Assembly (NCBI RefSeq): GCF_015265375.1
Contig: NZ_JABZXW010000085.1
Location: 1-5,999 of the forward strand
From: Rothia sp. (in: high G+C Gram-positive bacteria)
GTDB lineage: Bacteria; Actinomycetota; Actinomycetes; Actinomycetales; Micrococcaceae
Reading direction: 5' to 3'
DNA length: 5,999 bases
In this document: piece after piece, positions 1 through 4,962 of the stretch
Position numbering within the stretch: position 1 is the first letter of the stretch
Layout of the letters: each line of letters begins with the position of its first letter
Translations under genes and position numbers: made by a program
Notes under the pieces: model-generated
Database searches by the model: none
The model's input: only the letters and a program-made list of their open reading frames with translations
What the model was told of the DNA's origin: nothing

Positions 1-768
1 TTCGCGCACTTCCAGGGCGCGCTCGCCCTGGCCGGGGGCGGGCAGCATGCGGGTGGGGTCAAGGTACTCGGTGATGAGTTCTTCCTTGCCCAGGCGCTTG
101 AGACCGGAGACAGCGAGCACCACGGCGTCGCAGTCGCCGCTGCGTTCGGTGCCTACGCCGTGGTCGGCGCGTTCGGAGGTTTCGGTGTTCTGGCGGAGCA
201 CAACCTGCTTACCGGCGTGCTCTTCCAGGCCCTTGACGCGGCCGATGCGGGTGCCCACGTTGCCGCGGATGTCCACGATTTCGAGGTCGGGACGCAGGGC
301 ACGCAGCTGGGCGGCGCGGCGGGGCGATCCGGTGCCCACGCGGGAGCCTTCCGGCAGGGTGTCGATGGTCAGGCCGTCGCGTGCCACGAGGGCGTCGCGG
401 GGGTCTTCACGTTTGAGGGTTGCGGCGATGACCAGGCCGGGGCAGGGTGCGGAGGGCAGGTCCTTCAAGGAATGAACGGCCATGTCCACGCGGTTTTCTT
501 CGGAGGCGTTCTCGCCGTCGAGCAGGCGCTGGCGCAGTGCCGCGGCGAATACACCGGTGCCGCCGAGGGTTGCCAGGGGTCCGGTGAGCACGTCACCTTC
601 GGTTTTGACGGTGCGCAGGGTGAAGTCCACGACCTCAGCGGCATCTGCGGTACCGTGGTGCCCCTGATGTTCGGTGTAGAGGGCGGTGACGGTTTCGGCG
701 GCGATACGGCTTTGGGTCAGGGCGAGGGCGGACCCGCGGGTGCCCAAGATGTACTCGTGATGGCTCAT
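1..768 (-). CDS. hemC: Hydroxymethylbilane synthase (porphobilinogen deaminase), 3' end cut off by the window edge
   Basis: This cytosolic enzyme joins four porphobilinogen molecules into hydroxymethylbilane, the linear tetrapyrrole used by HemD. I translated 256 codons from the ATG at 768 with no stop, so the frame runs off base 1. Visible family motifs are GTRGSALAL (residues 9-17), VHSLKDLP (98-105, with catalytic Asp103 after Lys102), REDPRDAL (120-127), GTGSPRR (145-151), DIRGNVGTR (166-174) and PAPGQG (243-248). The substrate and cofactor-binding arginines (11, 150, 151, 168, 174) are present. The cofactor-attaching cysteine should lie in the missing C-terminal part. The start is set by AAGGAG at 773-778, six bases before the ATG. 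Compared with E. coli HemC as I recall it, about 30 extra residues lie between 175 and 213. The gene follows cpfC after a 142-base gap containing a hairpin, so it may be partly uncoupled from the upstream genes. Identification is very secure. Confidence 0.96.
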   Translation of the reverse strand, partial: MSHHEYILGTRGSALALTQSRIAAETVTALYTEHQGHHGTADAAEVVDFTLRTVKTEGDVLTGPLATLGGTGVFAAALRQRLLDGENASEENRVDMAVHSLKDLPSAPCPGLVIAATLKREDPRDALVARDGLTIDTLPEGSRVGTGSPRRAAQLRALRPDLEIVDIRGNVGTRIGRVKGLEEHAGKQVVLRQNTETSERADHGVGTERSGDCDAVVLAVSGLKRLGKEELITEYLDPTRMLPAPGQGERALEVRE

Positions 769-772
769 ATCT

Positions 773-778
773 CTCCTT
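773..778 (-). promoter_or_regulatory. Ribosome-binding site of hemC
   Basis: AAGGAG on the minus strand, six bases before the ATG at 768. It fixes the hemC start, because there is no competing start with a comparable site and the family's N-terminal GTRGS motif follows at residue 9. Confidence 0.8.
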
Positions 779-845
779 GTCGGTGATGTGTGTGATAGCC
801 CGTAGGCGTGTCTTGCCTGTAAGTGTGTGGCTTGTAGGCAGTGCG

Positions 846-896
846 GCTCCGACCCGCCCGCACACCCCGGTTAGGGGTGGTGGGGCGAGCCGGAGC
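846..896 (-). other. Long intercistronic RNA hairpin between cpfC and hemC
   Basis: Read on the minus strand, 896-883 pairs with 859-846 in an uninterrupted 14-bp stem that includes two G-U wobbles. After a 3x3 internal loop, 879-874 pairs with 868-863 (6 bp) around a five-base loop. It begins 14 bases after the cpfC stop codon. On the plus strand the two wobble positions become A-C mismatches, so the fold favours the transcript of the hem genes. No T-run follows on the minus strand, so a classic rho-independent terminator is not supported. An mRNA-stabilising or processing element, or a terminator lacking a U-tract, is possible. The structure is seen directly; the role is inferred. Confidence 0.6.
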
Positions 897-910
897 TACA
901 GGGGGTGGTG

Positions 911-2350
911 TTAGTGGGAGCAGCATCCGCCGGAGCCGCATCCACCGGAGCGGCTGGCGGGAGCTTCCTCAGAAGCGGCGGTGTCAGCACCAGCTACGTA
1001 CTCCGCAATGACCGGCTTCGGCGCGCCGCGACCGGGCTTGCAGCAGCCCGGTTCGCACTCGTCGAACCAGCCGTACTGGCCGCTCGCGCTCGGTGCGAGG
1101 ACGCTCTCACGGCCGGGGCGCAGGTCGGCGGGAACACCGTTTTCCACGCGCTCCTCAATGAGGCGGCGCAGCGACTCCACGTACGCCGGATGCGTACCGG
1201 GGGTCGGGGTGCGTACCGCGACCACGCCCAGGCGCTCGCAGGTGTCCAGCGCCTCGGTGTCCAGGTCCCACTTGACTTCCATGTGGTCGGAGACGAAGCC
1301 GAGGGGCACCAGCACGACGCCTTCCACGGGGGCTTCGCCGTCCTCCGCCGGGTTGGCGGGGGTAGGCAGCGCCTCCAGGGCGTCGTTGACGTCCGGTTCC
1401 AACCAGGGCATGGACGGCGGGCCTGAACGGGACTGGTACACCAGCTCCCATTCGACGTTCTGCAGAAGCTGCGGAGCCTCATCGCGAACCAGCGAAAGCA
1501 CGGCGCGGGCGACCTGCAGGTGCTTCTCCACGTAGGCGGAGCCGCCCTCATAGTTCACGCCGCGCGGGCCAGCCTCGTTCGCTGCGGAGGTGGGTACCGA
1601 GTGGGTGCAGAACATGATGCGCAGGCGCGGGTTCAGCGAACCGCTATCGCGTGCGGCAAGCTGCTCACGCACCGTTGCCAGACCGTCCTTCAGTCCGTCA
1701 GCAAAAGCGCGGGAGAAACCGGGCACGTCAAAGAACTGACGAATCTTACCCACATGCACGCGACCTTCCAGGCCGAGCTGCTCAATCGCGATGCCGTAGT
1801 CCTCGCGGTACTGGCGGCAGCTCGAGTAGCCGGGGTAGGCGCTGGTCGCCAGCACCAGCACATTGCGATGCCCGGCCTCATAAGCCTCAGCGAGCACGTC
1901 CTTCACGTAAGGCTTCCAGTTGCGGTTCGCCCAGGTGATCGGGATGTGCGGGCCGCGCTCGGCGAGTGCCTGCTGCAGTGCGGCAAGCAGGGCACGGTTC
2001 TGCTCGTTAATCGGCGAGACGCCACCGTTGGCGCGGTAGTGGGTGGCGACCTCTTCGAGGCGCTCATCCGGAATGCCGCGGCCGGCGGTCACATTGCGCA
2101 GGAACGGGATGACGTCCTCCTGCCCCTCGGGGCCACCGAAGGAGGAGAGAATCACCAGGTCGTAAGGACGCGCCTCTTCGGCACGGTCACGGGTGATACT
2201 GCGTTCGCTTCGGTAGTCGCCGAGGGTCTGCTCGTTGAGCGCGGCGGGGCCGTTGGAGGCGGTGTTCGCCGGGTCGGTGCGGTTGGGTACCACGTCGTCC
2301 GGCAGGAGCGTGCCGTTGAGGGTTACGCCGTCATTCGGCTGATGGCTCAC
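911..2350 (-). CDS. cpfC: Coproporphyrin III ferrochelatase (CpfC/HemH), long form with extra tails
   Basis: The protein (479 aa) inserts ferrous iron into coproporphyrin III to make coprohaem. The ferrochelatase fold begins near residue 63 (YDLVILSSFGGPEG). The catalytic pair is visible as His250 in THSVPT and Glu358 in SDHMEVKWDLD. Actinobacterial ferrochelatases carry a [2Fe-2S] cluster. Candidate ligands here are Cys178 in YSSCRQYRED and Cys432, Cys436 and Cys437 in DECEPGCC. The start is GTG, overlapping the chdC stop as GTGA, with AGAGG at 2358-2362 seven bases upstream. Additions are a hydrophilic N-terminal stretch of about 60 residues, a Pro/Ala/Glu-rich insert near 329-344, and a C-terminal tail ending GGCGSGGCCSH. 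At 479 aa it is clearly longer than the 310-400 aa I expect for the family. It lies directly after chdC, whose enzyme uses its product. The older symbol is hemH. The family call is firm; the coproporphyrin rather than protoporphyrin substrate is inferred from the chdC neighbour. Confidence 0.95.
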   Translation of the reverse strand: MSHQPNDGVTLNGTLLPDDVVPNRTDPANTASNGPAALNEQTLGDYRSERSITRDRAEEARPYDLVILSSFGGPEGQEDVIPFLRNVTAGRGIPDERLEEVATHYRANGGVSPINEQNRALLAALQQALAERGPHIPITWANRNWKPYVKDVLAEAYEAGHRNVLVLATSAYPGYSSCRQYREDYGIAIEQLGLEGRVHVGKIRQFFDVPGFSRAFADGLKDGLATVREQLAARDSGSLNPRLRIMFCTHSVPTSAANEAGPRGVNYEGGSAYVEKHLQVARAVLSLVRDEAPQLLQNVEWELVYQSRSGPPSMPWLEPDVNDALEALPTPANPAEDGEAPVEGVVLVPLGFVSDHMEVKWDLDTEALDTCERLGVVAVRTPTPGTHPAYVESLRRLIEERVENGVPADLRPGRESVLAPSASGQYGWFDECEPGCCKPGRGAPKPVIAEYVAGADTAASEEAPASRSGGCGSGGCCSH

Positions 2351-3168
2351 GCCAGAACCTCTGCTACTTCGTCTGCGCCGATGCGGCGGCCGGTGTAGAA
2401 GGGGGTTTCCTCGCGCACGTGCAGGCGTGCTTCGGTGTTGCGGAAGTGGCGCATCATGTCGACGAGGTCAACGAGTTCGGGTGCTTCGAGGGCGAGGACC
2501 CATTCGTAGTCGTTCATGCCGAATGCTGCGACGGTGTTTGCCAGAACCTGCGGGAAGTCGATTGCCTTCATGCCGTGGTTCTTGAGCATTTCTGCGCGGC
2601 GTTCGGGGTTCATGTAGTACCACTCGTAGGAGCGTACGAAGGGGTAGACGCAGACCCATGCTTCGGGTGCCTTGCCGCGTGCGTAGGCGGGTGCGTGGTT
2701 GCGGGTGAATTCTGCTTCGCGGTGTACGCCCATGGTGGACCAGACGATGGTGGTGCCTGCGAAGAGTGCGGTGCGACGGATCTTGCGGACTGCTGCCTGC
2801 AGCTTTTCGGGGGTTGCACCGTGGGTCCAGATCATGACGTCTGCGTTGTCGCGCATTGCGGAGACGTCGTAGATGCCGCGCAGGGTCACGCCGTCTGCTG
2901 CGAGCTGCTCGGCGACCTTCTCGAACTCGGCGCGTGCCTCGTCGGTGTTGGATTCTGCGGGGCGTGCGCCGGAGCGTGCGAACACGGTGTACAGGGCGTA
3001 GTGCAGGGTTTCGCCTTCTTCGCGGCCGCGGCGGTTCTCGTCAGCTGCGGAGTGCTGGACTGCGTAGCCCTTGGGTGCGCCGCCGTAGCCGTGGCCTGCG
3101 TGGGTGTAGCCGCCCTGACCTGCGCCGTGTGCGCCGCCGTGGCCGTGTGCTGCGTGATCGTGAGACAT
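2347..3168 (-). CDS. chdC: Coprohaem decarboxylase (ChdC/HemQ), actinobacterial type with His-rich N-terminus
   Basis: This chlorite-dismutase-family enzyme (273 aa) removes two propionate carboxylates from coprohaem, using peroxide, to form haem b. The domain runs from about residue 55 (LHYALYTVFARSG) to the end. His158 (RNHAPAYARG), Tyr175 (CVYPFVRS), Trp183 and His198 (LKNHGMKA) have the same mutual spacing as distal His118, Tyr135, Trp143 and axial His158 of the Corynebacterium diphtheriae enzyme, as I recall them. That makes Tyr175 the catalytic radical residue and His198 the haem ligand. The first 30 residues are His/Gly-rich, with seven histidines by residue 26, and lie outside the conserved domain. 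The start is ATG at 3168, with AAGGA at 3176-3180 seven bases upstream. The stop overlaps the cpfC start by four bases, so the two enzymes of consecutive steps are probably coupled in translation. The older symbol is hemQ. Confidence 0.96.
   Translation of the reverse strand: MSHDHAAHGHGGAHGAGQGGYTHAGHGYGGAPKGYAVQHSAADENRRGREEGETLHYALYTVFARSGARPAESNTDEARAEFEKVAEQLAADGVTLRGIYDVSAMRDNADVMIWTHGATPEKLQAAVRKIRRTALFAGTTIVWSTMGVHREAEFTRNHAPAYARGKAPEAWVCVYPFVRSYEWYYMNPERRAEMLKNHGMKAIDFPQVLANTVAAFGMNDYEWVLALEAPELVDLVDMMRHFRNTEARLHVREETPFYTGRRIGADEVAEVLA
2358..2362 (-). promoter_or_regulatory. Ribosome-binding site of cpfC, inside the end of chdC
   Basis: AGAGG on the minus strand lies within the last codons of chdC, seven bases before the GTG at 2350. 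Together with the GTGA overlap it supports the unusual GTG start, and therefore the long N-terminal extension of CpfC. Confidence 0.65.
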
Positions 3169-3175
3169 TGTGTGT

Positions 3176-3180
3176 TCCTT
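3176..3180 (-). promoter_or_regulatory. Ribosome-binding site of chdC
   Basis: AAGGA on the minus strand, seven bases before the ATG at 3168. It supports the start that includes the His-rich N-terminus rather than a later internal start. A small hairpin (3185-3200) ends four bases upstream. Confidence 0.75.
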
Positions 3181-3184
3181 TCTT

Positions 3185-3200
3185 CAGCGAGGGTTCGCTG
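3185..3200 (-). other. Small hairpin just upstream of the chdC ribosome-binding site
   Basis: A perfect 6-bp inverted repeat, CAGCGA and TCGCTG on the minus strand, encloses a four-base loop. It ends four bases before the AAGGA of chdC. It could affect ribosome access or mRNA processing, but a stem this short can arise by chance. No T-run follows, so it is not a terminator. Confidence 0.4.
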
Positions 3201-3208
3201 TGCTGGAG

Positions 3209-3234
3209 GCGCGGCTTCCGTAGCTGCGCGTTTT
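3209..3234 (+). terminator. Weak terminator-like hairpin on the plus strand (antisense to the genes)
   Basis: On the plus strand GCGCGGC (3209-3215) pairs with GCTGCGC (3223-3229) as 7 bp with one G-T wobble and a seven-base loop. A G and then TTTT follow at 3231-3234, with a second T-run at 3241-3246. On the minus strand the wobble becomes a mismatch and no T-run follows. If real, it would stop antisense transcription coming from chdC towards cgoX. No plus-strand gene is present, so the purpose is unclear. Confidence 0.25.
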
Positions 3235-3282
3235 CTCAAATTTTTTGGTCTAGTTGCTGGTTGGTTTCTGCCGCTACGCCGT

Positions 3283-4833
3283 CTACTTGGCGGTTGCGAC
3301 CTTCGGGGAGGTGACGCCTTCCCAGTCCTGTGCCGCGTGGTAGATGAGGCGGTCCATCTGCTCGTAGGTGTCTTTGACGGTTACGACCAGGCCGGAGCCT
3401 GCCGCCCAGGAGCCGACGGTGCTGAGGGTTCCGAGTTCGCTGGCGCGTTCGCGGAATTCCTTGACTCGGTCGCGGTGGCCGGGGGTGGAGGCGGGCAGCA
3501 CACCGCGCCAGCGTACGACGTCCGCATCGATGAGGTTGCTGTGGGTGAGGGCTACGTCCATCATGCGGCTTGCGTCGCGCAGTGCAAGGGTGATGAGCTG
3601 CTCGTCAGCGAGTGCCACTTCTGAGAAGCGGGCGTCTTCGCCGCCGCGACCGTAGGAGAGGCGCACGACGTGGCGTCCGGGGCCTGCGGCGTCGGCGACC
3701 CACTGCCATTTGGCGGTGGCGTGGGTGAGTGCCTTGGCGCGTACGGCGGTGGCTTCTTCGGAGACGAGCAGGCCGGTGCCGCGGGGGTGCTTGTCCAGGG
3801 CGGGGGCGTCGACGACGAGGGTGACGAGGGCGACTTCGGGGCCGGGTTCCAGGGCGGGTAGTGCGGTGGAGACGTGCGGGCCGATGAGTCGTGCTACGGT
3901 CGGGCCGTCGGTGGCGAGCACCAGGTAGTCGGCGTAGAGGGGGGTGTTTTCGCCGTCGGTGGTGTGGCGCTGGATGATGAACCACTGGCCGGTGGATTCG
4001 TCGCGGTCTACGGCGATGACGTCGAATCCGGTGACGATGCGAACGCCGGCGGCGTACAGGTCTTCGACGAGACGTTCAGACAGCTGGTTCATGCCGCCCA
4101 CGATGCCGGCGACCTGTGAGCCTGCGGGGGCTGCCGAACGGAAAGCGTGCGCTGCGGCAGAGAGGGAGCGGTGCTTGCGCAGTGCCGCGCGTAGGCCGGG
4201 GATGGTGGCGTCCACATCGAGCTTGTCGGGGTGGGTGGAGTACACGCCCGAGACGACGGGGGCGACAAGGTTGTCGAGAACCTTCTGACCCATGCGGATG
4301 CGCACGAGCTCGCCGAGGGTCTTTGCGTTCTCGCCGGCGGAGACGGGCAGGAACTTGTCCACCTGGGCGCGGCGCAGACCGTTCTTACCGATGACGGGGA
4401 TTAGCGACTTGTCGTTGACGTTGCCGGGGATACCCATGATGCCGGTGCTGGGGGTACGGCGGGCGCCCTGCGGCAGGTACAGCCAGGAGCCGTAGGAGTT
4501 GGGGGTGACAATCTGGTCGCCCAGGCCGAGTTCCTTGACGAGGTCGCTCACGATGGGGCTGCGGGTTGCGAAGGATTCCGCGCCGGAGTCCAGGAGCAGT
4601 CCGCCAACTTCGTGGGCACCGACGGCACCGCCGAGGTGGTGGCGCTGTTCGAGCAGGGTGACACGCATGCCGGCTGCGGCGAGGCGGCGTGCGGAGATCA
4701 GGCCGGAGGGGCCGCCGCCAATAACGATGGCGGTGGGTACCTTCTCGTTACGGCTGTATGCTCGTGCGTTATGGGGCGCGGCGGAGGAGCTGACCTGTGC
4801 GGTGCGGTGCGGTGCCTGGTTGGTGTGGCCCAT
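3283..4833 (-). CDS. cgoX: Coproporphyrinogen III oxidase, FAD-dependent (CgoX/HemY)
   Basis: This 516-aa flavoprotein uses oxygen to oxidise coproporphyrinogen III to coproporphyrin III, the substrate of the CpfC encoded downstream. The N-terminal FAD-binding fold shows IGGGPSGL (38-45), a ribose-binding Glu62 in LLEQ, and HLGGAVG (66-72). DSGAESF (82-88) and PVVSGVYSTHPDKL (192-205) are typical of the protoporphyrinogen/coproporphyrinogen oxidase family. GGMNQL (246-251) and the C-terminal GSWAAGSGL (474-482), which closes over the FAD, are also present. No transmembrane segment is apparent. The ATG at 4833 is preceded by AAAGGAG at 4841-4847 with a seven-base spacer. The chosen start gives about 31 polar residues before the flavin domain. 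The stop is TAG. Older names are hemY and, in some annotations, hemG. The coproporphyrinogen specificity is inferred from the chdC neighbour and phylum. The call is secure at family level. Confidence 0.95.
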   Translation of the reverse strand: MGHTNQAPHRTAQVSSSAAPHNARAYSRNEKVPTAIVIGGGPSGLISARRLAAAGMRVTLLEQRHHLGGAVGAHEVGGLLLDSGAESFATRSPIVSDLVKELGLGDQIVTPNSYGSWLYLPQGARRTPSTGIMGIPGNVNDKSLIPVIGKNGLRRAQVDKFLPVSAGENAKTLGELVRIRMGQKVLDNLVAPVVSGVYSTHPDKLDVDATIPGLRAALRKHRSLSAAAHAFRSAAPAGSQVAGIVGGMNQLSERLVEDLYAAGVRIVTGFDVIAVDRDESTGQWFIIQRHTTDGENTPLYADYLVLATDGPTVARLIGPHVSTALPALEPGPEVALVTLVVDAPALDKHPRGTGLLVSEEATAVRAKALTHATAKWQWVADAAGPGRHVVRLSYGRGGEDARFSEVALADEQLITLALRDASRMMDVALTHSNLIDADVVRWRGVLPASTPGHRDRVKEFRERASELGTLSTVGSWAAGSGLVVTVKDTYEQMDRLIYHAAQDWEGVTSPKVATAK

Positions 4834-4840
4834 GGTGGTT

Positions 4841-4847
4841 CTCCTTT
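4841..4847 (-). promoter_or_regulatory. Ribosome-binding site of cgoX
   Basis: AAAGGAG on the minus strand with a seven-base spacer to the ATG at 4833. It is among the strongest sites in the window and decides the start in favour of the form with a polar N-terminal extension. Confidence 0.8.
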
Positions 4848-4883
4848 GGTCTGTCAGCGGGTCTGCTCGGTGGCGTTGTGCTC

Positions 4884-4936
4884 TATCAGCGTGTGCTGGG
4901 ATTGGTGCTTTGGGGCGGTATCCTGCGGCGCTGATA
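4884..4936. repeat. 8-bp perfect inverted repeat in the hemE-cgoX gap
   Basis: TATCAGCG at 4884-4891 and its reverse complement CGCTGATA at 4929-4936 are separated by 37 bases. A further TCAGCG copy lies at 4854-4859 and could compete for pairing with the distal arm. The arrangement could be an RNA stem in the leader of cgoX or a spaced operator. A perfect 8-bp repeat in a gap of this size also has a fair probability by chance. Confidence 0.35.
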
Positions 4937-4962
4937 TGTGTTAGCCCCGCGGGTCCGTCGCT

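Larger units (their letters stand above)
769..910. other. Intergenic region cpfC-hemC
   Basis: This 142-base gap holds the hairpin at 846-896 and the hemC ribosome-binding site. The remaining part, about 779-845, is rich in TG/CA steps and codes for nothing I can recognise. A possible minus-strand promoter with a TTACAG element near 822-817 and TATCAC near 797-792 has a 19-base spacer, which is too long to be convincing. It is the only gap in the block where an internal promoter for hemC might be sought. Confidence 0.4.
3169..3282. other. Intergenic region cgoX-chdC
   Basis: This 114-base gap contains the chdC ribosome-binding site, the hairpin at 3185-3200 and the plus-strand terminator-like element. 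An A-rich tract on the minus strand (about 3231-3246) is the only AT-rich patch. I could not place a convincing -35/-10 pair around it, so chdC is most simply transcribed from upstream of cgoX or hemE. Confidence 0.4.
4834..4962. other. Intergenic region hemE-cgoX
   Basis: This 129-base gap holds the cgoX ribosome-binding site, the inverted repeat at 4884-4936, and the palindrome CCCGCGGG at 4946-4953, ten bases after the hemE stop codon. No T-run terminator and no convincing promoter pair were seen on the minus strand. Cotranscription of hemE and cgoX is therefore plausible, though the gap is large for a tightly packed operon. Confidence 0.4.

Noticed and set aside
160..786. Plus-strand open frame of 208 codons over hemC, Gly/Ala-rich
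   Set aside because: It is antisense to a clear hemC with catalytic motifs, and the composition is typical of the reverse of GC-rich coding DNA.
792..822. Possible hemC promoter, TTACAG and TATCAC on the minus strand
   Set aside because: The spacer is 19 bases and both boxes are imperfect, so it is not reported as a promoter.
814..840. Inverted repeat TGCCT/AGGCA between cpfC and hemC
   Set aside because: The stem is interrupted by mismatches on the gene strand and is continuous, with wobbles, only on the plus strand. It is too weak beside the neighbouring strong hairpin.
635..865. Short minus-strand frame overlapping the hemC start
   Set aside because: It is Arg/Pro/His-rich and out of frame with hemC. 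It has no ribosome-binding site of its own and overlaps the intergenic hairpin.
1520..2398. Plus-strand open frame of 292 codons antisense to cpfC
   Set aside because: It is a shadow of the GC-rich coding strand. cpfC has full family motifs in its own frame; this frame shows no recognisable domain.
2419..3624. Long plus-strand open frame (401 codons) covering chdC and the end of cgoX, rich in Cys and Val
   Set aside because: It lies antisense to two well-identified genes. Its Cys richness is explained by GCA alanine codons read in reverse as TGC, and it crosses an intergenic gap without any domain or ribosome-binding site.
4946..4953. Palindrome CCCGCGGG after the hemE stop
   Set aside because: An 8-base GC palindrome is expected by chance in such GC-rich DNA and has no loop or T-run.
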